Shown here in pieces: positions 26,913 through 36,656 of a DNA stretch of 39,087 nt (position 1 is the stretch's first letter; every line of letters begins with the position of its first letter). Source of the DNA: Marinobacterium profundum. GTDB taxonomy: Bacteria; Pseudomonadota; Gammaproteobacteria; Pseudomonadales; Balneatricaceae. The notes under the pieces were generated by a model that was not told where the DNA came from, searched no databases, and saw only the letters and a list, made by a program, of their open reading frames with translations. Where the stretch lies: the NCBI RefSeq assembly GCF_001528745.1, contig NZ_BCNS01000093.1, positions 1 to 39,087 of the forward strand, given 5' to 3'. The translations under genes were made by a program, and so were the position numbers.

Positions 26913-26942
26913 TATTAGTTCTGCTAATCGGTTATAAAAAAT

Positions 26943-26961
26943 ATAAGTTTTACTTACTTAT
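26943..26961. promoter_or_regulatory. Candidate ArgP operator in the argP-argO region
   Basis: ATAAGT (26943-26948) and ACTTAT (26956-26961) form an exact inverted repeat with a 7-nt spacer and contain a T-N11-A pattern, the usual LysR half-site geometry. It lies 30 nt from the argP start. Binding is inferred from position and symmetry. Confidence 0.45.
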
Positions 26962-26998
26962 CGCTGCCGGTCAATATCGCGCCCATCTTTAAACGTGC

Positions 26999-27021
26999 AG
27001 CCCGTTGCGGACGGGCTTTTA
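26999..27021 (+). terminator. Terminator-like hairpin in the argO leader
   Basis: agcccgt (26999-27005) pairs with acgggct (27011-27017) over loop tgcgg, followed by ttta. It lies between the argP start and the argO ATG (27039), pointing toward argO, so it could act as an attenuator. The T run is short. Confidence 0.5.
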
Positions 27022-27038
27022 TAACGGGAAACGGTTTG

Positions 27039-27653
27039 ATGAACAGTGCACTTCAGTCCAGTGTCATGTTGCAGGGGTTTGTGACCGGCGGCGGTTTGAT
27101 TATCGCCATAGGTGCGCAGAACGCTTTTCTGCTGGCCCAGGGGGTACGACGCCAGTATCACTGGCCCATTGCCCTGCTGTGCAGCCTGAGTGATGCCTTG
27201 CTGATCTGCCTGGGCGTACTGGGCATGGGGGCTCTGATCAGCGAGTCGCCGATGCTACTGGAGTTGGCACGGATATTCGGCGCGATTTTTCTGTTTTACT
27301 ACGGTTATAGAGCACTGCGCAGTGCGTTGCAGCCGGCGGGGCTGGATATGGCCAGTCGTGGGGCCGGTTCCCTCAAGTCGGCGCTGCTGACGACCCTGGC
27401 GGTCAGCCTGCTGAACCCCCACGCCTATCTGGATACGGTGGTGCTGGTGGGGAGTATCGCCACCCAGTACGGTGACAGCCTGCGCTACTGGTTTGGCGCC
27501 GGTGCCGTACTGGCTTCTTTTACCTGGTTTCTTATGCTGGGTATGGGCGCGCCCAAGCTTGCCCCGCTGTTTCGCAACCCGCGTGCCTGGCGGGTGCTCG
27601 ACAGCCTGGTATGTCTGATGATGTGGGGCATAGCCCTGAGCCTGGTGCTCTGA
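27039..27653 (+). CDS. argO: LysE-family amino acid exporter ArgO
   Basis: A 204-aa inner-membrane exporter of the LysE/ArgO family with about five or six membrane segments. Family motifs are GGGLIIAIGAQNAFLLAQGVR near the N-terminus (split across positions about 11-31), CSLSDALLICLGVLGMG, and the central LLNPHAYLDTVVLVGS. The family exports basic amino acids such as arginine, canavanine or lysine. An in-frame TTG lies one codon upstream; the ATG is preferred. It is divergent from argP, its expected activator. Confidence 0.92.
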   Translation: MNSALQSSVMLQGFVTGGGLIIAIGAQNAFLLAQGVRRQYHWPIALLCSLSDALLICLGVLGMGALISESPMLLELARIFGAIFLFYYGYRALRSALQPAGLDMASRGAGSLKSALLTTLAVSLLNPHAYLDTVVLVGSIATQYGDSLRYWFGAGAVLASFTWFLMLGMGAPKLAPLFRNPRAWRVLDSLVCLMMWGIALSLVL

Positions 27654-27713
27654 ACTCTATGCTCCCCGGACCTGACTGCTACTATTGAGGGTGTCTGATT
27701 GGTCGGGAAGCCC

Positions 27714-28124
27714 ATGATACATATACGCGAGATTGACCATCTGGTGCTGCGGGTAAAGCAATTGGAGCCCATGCTGGACTTTTACTGTCGGGTGCTGGGC
27801 TGTGAACTCGAGCGGGTCAAGCCGGAGCTTGGGCTCTATCAGCTGCGCGCAGGGCGGGCGCTGATTGACCTGATCACGGTCGATGGTGAACTGGGGGCGG
27901 CCGGTGGCAGGGCTGCTGGCACCGAGGGGCGTAACCTGGATCACCTGTGTCTGCGGCTGGAGCCGTTTGACGCAGAGGCGATTCGTGTCTACCTGAACGC
28001 AGAGAATATAGAAGTAGGCCCTATTGAAGCGCGCTATGGGGCCGAGGGCATGGGGCCCTCGTTCTACATTCAGGATCCGGAAGGCAACACCCTGGAACTG
28101 AAGGGCCCCTCGCAGCCAAGTTGA
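27714..28124 (+). CDS. VOC-family (glyoxalase/fosfomycin-resistance fold) protein
   Basis: A 136-aa vicinal oxygen chelate protein. His and Glu metal-ligand positions are visible: IDHLVLRV near the start, DHLCLRLEPFD in the middle and EGNTLELKGP at the end, together with the typical LDFYCRVLGCELER and GPSFYIQDPEG blocks. Proteins of this type are often annotated as VOC family virulence protein; the substrate is unknown. The ATG at 27714 is favoured over TTG 27699 because the conserved strand begins right after it. It lies 60 nt after argO in the same direction. Confidence 0.82.
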   Translation: MIHIREIDHLVLRVKQLEPMLDFYCRVLGCELERVKPELGLYQLRAGRALIDLITVDGELGAAGGRAAGTEGRNLDHLCLRLEPFDAEAIRVYLNAENIEVGPIEARYGAEGMGPSFYIQDPEGNTLELKGPSQPS

Positions 28125-28244
28125 CCCACGCTTTACTATGCATGGTTGCCAGTATTATCCCGCTTGGCCTGAACGACCATCGGTTTCTATTGTCGGTTAA
28201 AGTGGCGCAGCTTGCGGCTGCTTGGCGGTAACGAGGGAGCGATT

Positions 28245-30941
28245 ATGAACAATAGCTTTGGCGCACGTGATTCGCTGGATGTCGGTGGCAAGACTTATGA
28301 AATCTTCCGGCTGGATGTCCTGGAGGCGCAGTACGGTATCAGCCGCCTGCCTTACAGCCTTAAAATTCTGCTGGAAAACCTGCTTCGCCTCGAAGACGGC
28401 CTGAATGTACAGCCATCGGATATCGAAGCCTTGTGCCGCTGGAGCCCAACCGCTGAGCCCAGCGACCAGGTTGCCTTTACCCCGGCGCGGGTGGTGCTGC
28501 AGGACTTCACCGGCGTGCCGGTGGTAGTGGATCTTGCCGCAATGCGCGATGCCATGGTCCGACTCGGCGGTAACCCTGAGCTGATTAACCCGCTGCAACC
28601 GGTGGACTTGGTGATCGATCATTCGGTGATGGTGGATCACTACGGCACGGCCCAGGCGCTGGATCTCAATACCCGCATCGAGTTCCAGCGCAATGCTGAA
28701 CGCTACCAGTTTCTGCGCTGGGGCCAAAAGGCCTTTGCCAATTTCCGCGTGGTGCCGCCCGGCACCGGTATCGTGCATCAGGTAAACCTCGAATACCTCG
28801 CCCAGGTGGTGATGACCAAGGATCATAACGGTGTACTGCAGGCCTACCCCGACACCCTGGTGGGTACCGACTCCCACACCACAATGATTAACGGCCTGGG
28901 GGTGCTGGGCTGGGGTGTGGGTGGCATAGAGGCGGAAGCCGCGATGCTGGGGCAGCCTGTGACCATGCTGTTGCCCAAGGTTGTCGGCATGCGCCTAAGC
29001 GGGCGCCTGTCGGAAGGCGCCACGGCTACGGATCTGGTGCTGCGGGTGACACAAATGCTGCGCAGCCATGGGGTCGTTGGCAAGTTTGTCGAGTTCTTCG
29101 GCGCAGGCCTGGCCGAACTGCCGCTGGCGGATCGTGCCACCATTGCCAATATGGCGCCCGAGTACGGTGCGACCTGTGGTATTTTTCCGATCGATAGTGA
29201 AACCCTGCGTTATCTGGAGCTTACCGGGCGCAGTGCCGAGCAGTGCACGCTGGTGGAGGCCTATGCCCGCGAGCAGCGACTCTGGCATGACGACACCAGT
29301 GCCCAGGCAGACTACAGCGAAGTACTTGAGCTGGATCTGGCTTCAGTGGTGCCGAGCATCGCAGGTCCCAAGCGCCCTCAGGATCGTATCGCCCTTACTG
29401 ATGCCAAGCGCGCCTTCCTGAGCCTAATGCGCGAGCATCAGGGTACGTTAGACCCGGAGGTGCCAATGCAGGACGGTGGCGTCGCCTTTGAGCTGGATGG
29501 TGAACAGCATCTGCTGCGCAACGGGGATGTTGTCATTGCAGCCATTACCTCCTGTACCAACACCTCCAACCCTGCGGTCATGCTGGCGGCCGGGCTGGTG
29601 GCCAAAAAGGCGCGGGATCTGGGACTGAAAACCAGGCCCTGGGTTAAAACCTCACTGGCACCGGGCTCCCAGGTCGTGAGCGCCTATCTGCAGGCCGCCG
29701 GGCTGATGGAACCGCTGGAAGAGCTGGGGTTCAATCTGGTGGGTTTTGGCTGCACCACCTGTATAGGCAACTCAGGGCCGCTGCGACCCGAAATCAGCCA
29801 GGCGATCAGCGACGGTGGCTTGATGGTATCGTCTGTGTTGTCGGGCAATCGCAATTTTGAGGGGCGGATTCACCCGGAGGTAAAAACCAACTACCTGGCA
29901 TCACCGCCGCTGGTGGTGGCCTATGCACTGGCGGGCAATATGACTCTGGATCTGTATCAGGACATGCTGGGCCAAAGTTCTACCGGCAAACCGGTTTATC
30001 TAAAGGATATCTGGCCGACGCAGCAGGAAATACAGACACTGCTGCGCACATGCATCAATGCGGAGATGTTCCGCAGCCGTTACGCCGATGTGTTCGAGGG
30101 GCCTGACTCCTGGCGCACGCTTCCGTTGCCCGAGGGCACCACCTATCAATGGCCAGATTCCAGTTACATCAGGCATCCGCCGTATTTCGATGGCATGAGT
30201 GCAGAGCCGGTGCCACCGCAGGCCGTAACGGGCGCGCGTTGCCTTGTTCGTGTGGGGAATTCCATTACCACCGATCATATTTCGCCGGCCGGAGCCATCA
30301 AGGCTGATAGCCCGGCGGGTCTGTATCTGCAGCAGCTAGGCGTACAGCCGGCCGACTTTAACAGCTACGGCTCCAGGCGCGGCAATCATGAAGTGATGAT
30401 GCGCGGCACCTTTGCCAATATTCGCCTACGCAACCAGCTGGCGCCGGGTACAGAGGGCAGCTGGACGACGCATTTCCCCTCCAGCGAAGAACTCAGCATC
30501 TTCGATGCAGCAATGCGTTATCAACAGGAGGCGGTACCGCTGGTGGTGCTGGCAGGCAAGGAATATGGCACGGGTTCCAGCCGGGACTGGGCGGCCAAGG
30601 GCACGCGGCTGTTGGGTATTGCTGCGGTTATTGCCGAGAGTTTCGAGCGCATTCACCGCTCCAACCTGATCGGCTTTGGTGTGCTGGCGCTGCAATTCAG
30701 GGACGGTGAGTCAGCAGACAGTCTCGGGCTGCATGCCCAGGCGCAGTTTGATATAGACCCGGTTGATGATCAGCCGACGGAGGTCGGGGTCACGGCGAGC
30801 GCGCCAGATGGCAGCCAAGTGAGCTTCAGGGCAACAGTGCGGATTGATACACCGGTAGAGTGGGACTACTACCGCCATGGTGGCATCTTGCAGTATGTGC
30901 TGCGCAATCTGGCCGGCGCAGGGCGGCCAAAGGCCAGCTGA
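28245..30941 (+). CDS. acnA: Aconitate hydratase AcnA
   Basis: An 898-aa [4Fe-4S] enzyme of the TCA cycle, isomerising citrate and isocitrate (E. coli AcnA 891 aa). Cluster ligands are Cys437 (SCTNTSNP), Cys503 and Cys506 ([11 protein letters not shown]). Other motifs are [32 protein letters not shown], and the C-terminal swivel domain with [20 protein letters not shown] and [16 protein letters not shown]. The ATG is preceded by acgaggga; an earlier in-frame start at 28212 would add eleven unconserved residues. It ends 20 nt from the opposing MFS gene. The IRP/AcnA type fits better than AcnB by domain order. Confidence 0.96.
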   Translation: MNNSFGARDSLDVGGKTYEIFRLDVLEAQYGISRLPYSLKILLENLLRLEDGLNVQPSDIEALCRWSPTAEPSDQVAFTPARVVLQDFTGVPVVVDLAAMRDAMVRLGGNPELINPLQPVDLVIDHSVMVDHYGTAQALDLNTRIEFQRNAERYQFLRWGQKAFANFRVVPPGTGIVHQVNLEYLAQVVMTKDHNGVLQAYPDTLVGTDSHTTMINGLGVLGWGVGGIEAEAAMLGQPVTMLLPKVVGMRLSGRLSEGATATDLVLRVTQMLRSHGVVGKFVEFFGAGLAELPLADRATIANMAPEYGATCGIFPIDSETLRYLELTGRSAEQCTLVEAYAREQRLWHDDTSAQADYSEVLELDLASVVPSIAGPKRPQDRIALTDAKRAFLSLMREHQGTLDPEVPMQDGGVAFELDGEQHLLRNGDVVIAAITSCTNTSNPAVMLAAGLVAKKARDLGLKTRPWVKTSLAPGSQVVSAYLQAAGLMEPLEELGFNLVGFGCTTCIGNSGPLRPEISQAISDGGLMVSSVLSGNRNFEGRIHPEVKTNYLASPPLVVAYALAGNMTLDLYQDMLGQSSTGKPVYLKDIWPTQQEIQTLLRTCINAEMFRSRYADVFEGPDSWRTLPLPEGTTYQWPDSSYIRHPPYFDGMSAEPVPPQAVTGARCLVRVGNSITTDHISPAGAIKADSPAGLYLQQLGVQPADFNSYGSRRGNHEVMMRGTFANIRLRNQLAPGTEGSWTTHFPSSEELSIFDAAMRYQQEAVPLVVLAGKEYGTGSSRDWAAKGTRLLGIAAVIAESFERIHRSNLIGFGVLALQFRDGESADSLGLHAQAQFDIDPVDDQPTEVGVTASAPDGSQVSFRATVRIDTPVEWDYYRHGGILQYVLRNLAGAGRPKAS

Positions 30942-30961
30942 GCCACCGCACCTAAGGTTCG

Positions 30962-32173
30962 TCAGGCGGCCTTGTTAACCGGGATATCGGCTTTTGCGTC
31001 AAGCGCCGGTTGACCGGCTGCCAGGAAGGAAATGATGGCCAGAATGCCGCACACCGCCATGACCGAAGTCATCGGCAATGCGGTACCGTCGTGGAATAAG
31101 CCCACAGCGGCGCCGCCGAATGAGCCGACACCAAAGCGCAGTGAGCCGCCCAGTGCCGATGTGCTGCCGGATATATTCGCAAAACGATTCATGACTTCAG
31201 ACAGCGTGTGTGCGCTGATAATGCCGTAGGTGCCAACAAAGAGGACACAGGCCAGTACGACCAGCGCTAGCGCTGGTTGTGACAGAAGGCTGAGAGCGAT
31301 CAGTAGCAGGCACACCAGGCCTATCAGCCCAAAGGTCAGCTGCAGAACACGCTTTGAGCTCAGGTGCCTGCAGCGATTGGCCAGGGCAGTGAGGGCCATC
31401 AGGGCGATGATATTCAGGCTGAACAGCAGTCCGTAGTATTGTTCGGCCACGCCAAACAGCTCGATATATACGAACGGAGAGGCCGCGACAAAGGCCATCA
31501 TGCCGGCAAACATGAAGCCTGCGCTCAGCATGTGGCCGAGTGCGTGTCGATCCCGCAGCAGGATGCCATAGTTGTGCAGCAGCACCGCCGGGCGCAGCGG
31601 AATACGCTGCGGGGCAGGCAGGGTTTCATTGATCTTGCAGTAAAACAGCGCCATACCAACGACTGCGATCAGTGCCAGTACCCAGAAAATCATGCGCCAG
31701 CCACTGACCACGAGCACCAGCGCGCCCAGCATGGGGGCGATCAGGGGGGCGACCGCCATTACCATCATGATAACGCTCATGGTGCGGGCGAAATCACTGC
31801 CCTGGAAACGATCCCTCACCAATGCCGGCACTGTGACGGCCATGGCGGCGGCGCCGGTGGCTTGCAGGGTACGGGCCATCAGTAGCCAGTGAATATCGGG
31901 CGCCAGTGCACAGAGGATGCTGCCGAGGATAAACAGCAGCACGCCGGTAATAATCACGAAGCGCCGCCCCATGGCATCGGACAGCGGGCCGAAAATAAGC
32001 TGTGGCAGAGAAAATCCGATCAGGAACACGGTCAGGCTCTGCTGTACTGCTTCGGTCGAGGCACCTAGCCCGGTGGCGATGGCGGGCATGCTGGGCAGGT
32101 ACATGTCGATTGCCAGCGGAGAAAGTCCGATGAGCAGGCCCAGAATGATAATAAAGGCTTTGTCCGTGGTCAT
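30962..32173 (-). CDS. Bcr/CflA-type multidrug efflux MFS transporter
   Basis: A 403-aa major facilitator with about 12 membrane segments. The N-terminus LIGLSPLAIDMYLPSMPAIA is diagnostic of the Bcr/CflA drug:H+ antiporter family. Motif A is seen as GPLSDAMGRRFVII after segment 2, and motif C-like glycine-rich sequence lies in segment 5 (APLIAPMLGALVLVVSGWR). E. coli Bcr exports bicyclomycin and other compounds; substrates here are unknown. It converges with acnA at only 20 nt, with no clear terminator between them. The 289-nt gap to the next gene presumably contains its promoter. Confidence 0.9.
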   Translation of the reverse strand: MTTDKAFIIILGLLIGLSPLAIDMYLPSMPAIATGLGASTEAVQQSLTVFLIGFSLPQLIFGPLSDAMGRRFVIITGVLLFILGSILCALAPDIHWLLMARTLQATGAAAMAVTVPALVRDRFQGSDFARTMSVIMMVMAVAPLIAPMLGALVLVVSGWRMIFWVLALIAVVGMALFYCKINETLPAPQRIPLRPAVLLHNYGILLRDRHALGHMLSAGFMFAGMMAFVAASPFVYIELFGVAEQYYGLLFSLNIIALMALTALANRCRHLSSKRVLQLTFGLIGLVCLLLIALSLLSQPALALVVLACVLFVGTYGIISAHTLSEVMNRFANISGSTSALGGSLRFGVGSFGGAAVGLFHDGTALPMTSVMAVCGILAIISFLAAGQPALDAKADIPVNKAA

Positions 32174-32462
32174 AAATTGGCGATCTGCAGTGTAAATGTG
32201 GTGATACAGGCGTGAAATACGCTGGTAATAACGCGGAGAGCCGAGTCAGTCCACAGCAAAATGCTTCTGGTGTCGCTGCAAGAGCGACGCGGGTAATCAC
32301 GCAAACTGAAATAAACTGAGGCCAGTCGAACTAGACTGCACAGGGACACCGATTTTAGCACTCATGGCGTGCTTTTGCCGGCGGTGTTTTACGAACTGAC
32401 TGTTGCAATAATTGCGCTAATTCGGGTTAGTTCTGATTCGATAAATGCACAGAGGAATGGAC

Positions 32463-33224
32463 ATGACAGACACTCCATTGGCTGATCGTCTGGTAGCGCA
32501 CCGCGGCTATGCGGCGCGCTACCCTGAAAATACCCTGCTGGCGGTGCGCGAGGCGCTAAATGCCGGCGCCCAGTTTGTGGAGGTCGATATCCAGCTCAGC
32601 GCTGATCATGTTGTCGTGGTATTTCACGATGATGATACCCAGCGCTTGTGCGGACAGGGAGGTGCTGTGCAGGCACTGCATAGGGCAGAACTCGCCGCGT
32701 TATCCTGCCATTATCCCTCCCGCTTTGGCGAAAACTACAGGGGCGAAACCCTGGCAACCCTGGCGGGCCTGCGCCTGCTGATGCAGCAGTTTCCCGATGT
32801 GGTGTTCTTCATCGAGTTCAAGCGCGGGTCCATAGAACATTTCGGCCGGCGCGAATTCCTGCAGGCCGCAGCTTCGGGGCTGGCGGCGGTGCGTGATCAG
32901 GTGGTGCTGATCAGCTATGATCGCCCGATTCTGCAGCAGGCGGCAGAGCTTGGCTGGCGTATAGGTGCGGTACAGGATCACTGGCCAGAGGCAGATGATC
33001 AGGTGCTACAGCAGCTCAAGCCCGAATTTTTGTTTCTGGATGTCACGGCTTTGCCGGACGGCCCGCTGGCCTGGCAGGGGTTGCGTTTGGCGGTGTTCGA
33101 GGTGGCCGATGCTGACCAGGCACTGGCGTTGATGCACCGGGGCATCGAGCTGGTGGAGACCTTTGATATTGGCGAGATGCGCTATGCGCTGACCTGCAAG
33201 CAGGAGGCGCTTGACTCACAGTAG
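32463..33224 (+). CDS. Glycerophosphodiester phosphodiesterase (GDPD family)
   Basis: A 253-aa TIM-barrel phosphodiesterase that releases sn-glycerol 3-phosphate from glycerophosphodiesters. The catalytic core is intact: His13-Arg14-Gly15, Glu40 and Asp42 in FVEVDIQLS, and His55-Asp56. The region VVFFIEFKR contains the further metal-ligand Glu and a Lys. No signal peptide is seen, so it resembles cytoplasmic UgpQ more than periplasmic GlpQ. The ATG at 32463 is preferred because agagga sits 6 nt upstream; in-frame ATGs at 32445 and 32457 are alternatives. Confidence 0.9.
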   Translation: MTDTPLADRLVAHRGYAARYPENTLLAVREALNAGAQFVEVDIQLSADHVVVVFHDDDTQRLCGQGGAVQALHRAELAALSCHYPSRFGENYRGETLATLAGLRLLMQQFPDVVFFIEFKRGSIEHFGRREFLQAAASGLAAVRDQVVLISYDRPILQQAAELGWRIGAVQDHWPEADDQVLQQLKPEFLFLDVTALPDGPLAWQGLRLAVFEVADADQALALMHRGIELVETFDIGEMRYALTCKQEALDSQ

Positions 33225-33283
33225 ATAAAAGTAGCAGATCAGACTACAGCCTTAATTCGGTATATAGCGGCAGAGCGAGCCCC

Positions 33284-33310
33284 CGGATGCAGTTTTGTTT
33301 GCTGCATCCG
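33284..33310. terminator. Hairpin between convergent GDPD gene and hinT
   Basis: cggatgcag (33284-33292) and ctgcatccg (33302-33310) form a 9-bp perfect stem over a T-rich 9-nt loop, in the gap between two converging genes. It lacks a clear T run after the stem in either direction, so terminator function is uncertain. Confidence 0.4.
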
Positions 33311-33329
33311 CAGGCCTTCAGATCTTTGA

Positions 33330-33692
33330 TCAGAGGGTCTTGAGCTTGGCCTGATAGGGCGGCCATCCCATGGCTTTGCCACCGAGTACATGCAGGTGAA
33401 TATGATAAACCGTTTGGCCGCCGTGGTTATTGCAGTTAAACACGGTGCGATAGCCATCACTGGCAAAGCCCTGTTTCTCTGCGAGTCTTGCGGCCACCAT
33501 GACCATATGGCCCACGACTTCACGGTCCTGTTCCGAGATATCATTCAGCGTACTGATGTGCTGGCGCGGAATAACCAGCGCATGGAAGGGCGCCTGTGGA
33601 TTTATATCGTTAAACGCGATCACCTTGTCGTCTTCGTAGATGATTCCCGCCGGGATTTCCTTTTGCAGTATTTTGCAGAACAAACAGTCCAT
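33330..33692 (-). CDS. hinT: HinT-type HIT-family nucleotide hydrolase
   Basis: A 120-aa histidine-triad protein that hydrolyses purine nucleoside phosphoramidates and adenylated lysine. The active-site HIHLHVLGG motif is at 97-105, with the nucleophile expected at His99. Cys3, Cys6 and His45 follow the metal-site pattern seen in many bacterial HIT proteins (DCLFCKI). Length matches E. coli HinT (119 aa). It lies 45 nt after spoVR on the same strand and may be cotranscribed with the prkA module. Confidence 0.94.
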   Translation of the reverse strand: MDCLFCKILQKEIPAGIIYEDDKVIAFNDINPQAPFHALVIPRQHISTLNDISEQDREVVGHMVMVAARLAEKQGFASDGYRTVFNCNNHGGQTVYHIHLHVLGGKAMGWPPYQAKLKTL

Positions 33693-33737
33693 ATCAGCCC
33701 TCGTGGCGCCGGATTTAAGTCGTCCGCCGCCATGGGT

Positions 33738-35267
33738 TCATAGCGTTTCGAGAATTTCCCGTGGCGGACAATGATATTGCGCACAGACGGTATCGTCGGA
33801 CTTAACGGACTCAAGGTGAACGTCAAAACCCCAGAGCCTGTGCAGGTGCCGGAGGACTTCTTCCGAACTCTCTCCCAGCGGCTGATTATTATACATGTAG
33901 TGGCGCAGCGTCAGGGAACGATCACCGCGTACATCGACGTTATAAACCTGAATGTTGGGCTCGCGGTTACCCAGGTTGTACTGCGCCGACAGGTCTTCGC
34001 GGATGCGCTGGTAGCCGGCTTCGTTGTGAATGGCTGAAACCTTGAGAGTCGGACTCTCGGCGTCATCGTAAATTTCGAACAGCTTGAGCTCGCGAATCAG
34101 TGCTGGTGACAGGTATTGCTGAATGAAGCTCTCGTCCTTGAAGTTTTCCATGGCGTAGTGCACTGCATCCAGCCAATCGGTGCCGGCCAGCTGCGGGAAC
34201 CATTCACGGTCCTCATCCGTCGGATGTTCACAGATCCGGCGGATGTCCTGCATCATGTGATACCCCAGGGTATAGGGGTTGATGCCACTAAAGTAGGGTG
34301 AGTCAAAGGGGGGCTGGTAGACCACGCTGGAGTGGCTGTGCAGGAACTCCATCATGAAGCCATCGGTGACCAGGCCCTCGTCGTACAGACCATAGAGCAG
34401 ATTGTAGTGCCAGAAGCAGGCCCAGCCTTCGTTCATGACCTGAGTCTGTTTCTGTGGGTAAAAGTACTGCGAGATCTTGCGCACTATCCGCACGACTTCC
34501 CGTTGCCAGGGCTCCAGCAGCGGGGCGTTTTTCTCGATGAAATAGAGTATGTTTTCCTCCGGATCCTTGGGAAAGCGTGAAACCCGAGCGGTTTCCTGTT
34601 CTTCTTTCTGCGGGATGGTATTCCAGAGGTCATTGAGGTGGCGCTGGATATATTCTTCGCGGTCGCGCTGGCGCTGGCGTTCTTCCTCGGCAGTCCGCGG
34701 CTGCGGACGCTTGTAGCGGTTAACACCATAATTCATCAGGGCGTGGCAGGAGTCGAGCAGTTCCTCTACCGCTTCGGCACCGTAGCGCTCTTCGCAGTCG
34801 GCGATGTATTTCTTGGCAAACACCAGATAGTCGATAATGGCGGAGGCGTCGGTCCAGGTTTTGAACAGGTAATTACCCTTGAAGAAGGAGTTGTGCCCGT
34901 AGCAGGCATGGGCAATGACCAGCGCCTGCATGGTCATGGTGTTCTCTTCCATCAGGTAGGCGATGCTGGGGTTGGAGTTGATAACGATCTCGTAGGCCAG
35001 CCCCATCTGGCCGCGCTTGTAGCGTTGCTCGGTCTCGACAAATTGTTTGCCGAAGGACCAGTGATTGTAATTCAGCGGCATGCCGATGGATGAGTACGCA
35101 TCCATCATCTGCTCGGAGGTAATGATTTCGATCTGGTTGGGGTAGGTATCCAGGCGAAAACCTTTCGCCAGGCGGGCTATTTCCTTGTCATATGCCTCGA
35201 TCAGCTCAAAGGTCCATTCTGAGTCGGTCGACAGTGGTGCTTTTTTCTTCGCTGGACGACTCGTCAT
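33738..35267 (-). CDS. SpoVR family protein (YcgB)
   Basis: A 509-aa SpoVR/YcgB family protein. Family blocks are [101 protein letters not shown] and [13 protein letters not shown]. Function is poorly known; B. subtilis SpoVR affects spore cortex, but Gram-negative homologues go with prkA and yeaH and are linked to stationary-phase and stress physiology. The His and Glu residues in [10 protein letters not shown] and NEGWACFWH could bind metal, which is inference. The start overlaps the yeaH stop (ATGA), so the two are coupled. Confidence 0.94.
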   Translation of the reverse strand: MTSRPAKKKAPLSTDSEWTFELIEAYDKEIARLAKGFRLDTYPNQIEIITSEQMMDAYSSIGMPLNYNHWSFGKQFVETEQRYKRGQMGLAYEIVINSNPSIAYLMEENTMTMQALVIAHACYGHNSFFKGNYLFKTWTDASAIIDYLVFAKKYIADCEERYGAEAVEELLDSCHALMNYGVNRYKRPQPRTAEEERQRQRDREEYIQRHLNDLWNTIPQKEEQETARVSRFPKDPEENILYFIEKNAPLLEPWQREVVRIVRKISQYFYPQKQTQVMNEGWACFWHYNLLYGLYDEGLVTDGFMMEFLHSHSSVVYQPPFDSPYFSGINPYTLGYHMMQDIRRICEHPTDEDREWFPQLAGTDWLDAVHYAMENFKDESFIQQYLSPALIRELKLFEIYDDAESPTLKVSAIHNEAGYQRIREDLSAQYNLGNREPNIQVYNVDVRGDRSLTLRHYMYNNQPLGESSEEVLRHLHRLWGFDVHLESVKSDDTVCAQYHCPPREILETL

Positions 35268-36550
35268 GCAGCACCTTCCATTTTCCGTGCAAACAGTTTG
35301 CGAAAGACGGGATAGATGTCGGCGGCTTCCTCGATCTGATGCATCGCAAAGGTTTCGGGGTAGGCTTCGCGCACCCGTTCATATTCCAGCCAGAGGTTCT
35401 GGTGAGGGCCGGTGGTGATTTCGACGTAGGCATAGTACTGCACATGGGGCAGTACCTTGTTGATCAGTATCTGGCGGCAGGCGTCGGAATCGCCATCCCA
35501 GTTATCGCCATCTGAGGCCTGGGCGACATAAATGTTCCAGTCACCGGCAGGGTAGCGGTCGCGAATAACATCGCCCGACAAGGTCAGGGCACTGGAGACG
35601 ATAGTACCGCCGGTTTCCCGGGAATAGAAGAACTCCTCCTCGTCCACTTCCTTGGCGTGGGTGTGGTGGCGGATAAAAACCACTTCAATCTGTTTGTAGT
35701 TTCGGGTCAGGAACAGGTAAAGCAGAATAAAGAAGCGTTTGGCCATGTCCTTGATGGCCTGGGTCATTGAGCCGGACACGTCCATGACGCAGAACATGAC
35801 CGCCTTGCTTGAAGGTACCGGCACGCGCACCAGATTGGTGAACTTGAGATCAAAATCGTCGATAAAGGGCAGCTTGCGGATTTTCTTTTCCAGCGCCTCT
35901 ATTTCGGCTCGCAGCAGCTCGCGGAGCTTGGCATTTTCAGGGTTGGAGGGAGCATCTTCCAGCTTCCAGAGTTCTTTCTTCAGTTCCCGCACCTGGCGCC
36001 TGTCCTTGCCGGACAGCGCTATGCGCCGCGCATGGGCGGCACGCAGAGAACGTACAATATGAAGCTTCTCCGGTGAACCTGAGGTGGTGAAGCCTGCACG
36101 CCGGGTTTCGGTCTGGGTTGCGTCGCGCAGCTTTTTCTTGACCATATAGGGCAGCTCAAGGCCTTCAAACAGGAAGTCGAGAAACTCTTCCTGATTGATA
36201 TTGAAGGTGAACTCGTCCATCCCCTCGCCCTGGTTGCTGGCCTTGCCCTTGCCACTTCCACCGCCGCCACCGCCTTGGGGCCGGCGGAATTCATCGCCCT
36301 CCATGTATTCCTTGTTACCTGGGTAAATACGCTGCCGCTGGCCGCCATCACCATGGTGAAATACCGGTTCGGAAATGTCATGGTTGGGGATCGTGACCTG
36401 ACCGCCCTGTTCTATTTCCCTGATGGAACGCTGATTGACCGCTTCTTCCACCGCTCGCTTGATGTGCTTGCGGTAGCGGCGCAGGAAGCGCTGCCGATTC
36501 ACGGTGCTTTTCTTCTTTGCGTTAAGCCGTCGATCAATAATGTAACTCAT
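35264..36550 (-). CDS. yeaH: YeaH/DUF444 VWA-like protein
   Basis: A 428-aa protein of the DUF444 family. The N-terminus is basic ([20 protein letters not shown]). A glycine-rich linker lies at about 93-100. The C-terminal half is a von Willebrand A-like domain whose MIDAS motif is Asp257-Val-Ser259-Gly-Ser261 (CVMDVSGSM). It is always found with prkA and spoVR in this module; E. coli yeaGH responds to nitrogen starvation and stationary phase. The start has ggagcagg upstream. The stop overlaps spoVR by 4 nt; prkA lies 106 nt upstream. Confidence 0.95.
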   Translation of the reverse strand: MSYIIDRRLNAKKKSTVNRQRFLRRYRKHIKRAVEEAVNQRSIREIEQGGQVTIPNHDISEPVFHHGDGGQRQRIYPGNKEYMEGDEFRRPQGGGGGGSGKGKASNQGEGMDEFTFNINQEEFLDFLFEGLELPYMVKKKLRDATQTETRRAGFTTSGSPEKLHIVRSLRAAHARRIALSGKDRRQVRELKKELWKLEDAPSNPENAKLRELLRAEIEALEKKIRKLPFIDDFDLKFTNLVRVPVPSSKAVMFCVMDVSGSMTQAIKDMAKRFFILLYLFLTRNYKQIEVVFIRHHTHAKEVDEEEFFYSRETGGTIVSSALTLSGDVIRDRYPAGDWNIYVAQASDGDNWDGDSDACRQILINKVLPHVQYYAYVEITTGPHQNLWLEYERVREAYPETFAMHQIEEAADIYPVFRKLFARKMEGAA

Positions 36551-36656
36551 ACCCTGCTCCTTAGCCGGCGCTCCTCACTACAGCCGCTGTTGCGGTGAAG
36601 TCTGGGGCGCCGAGCCCGTGTGGGGGCGACAGCAACCAGTAACAGACGCGGGGCCG

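Noticed and set aside
33785-33800. Second copy of the fold-back tip (gtcggactt) inside spoVR
   Set aside because: Only nine bases match, inside a coding region, without an inverted partner. It is chance similarity.
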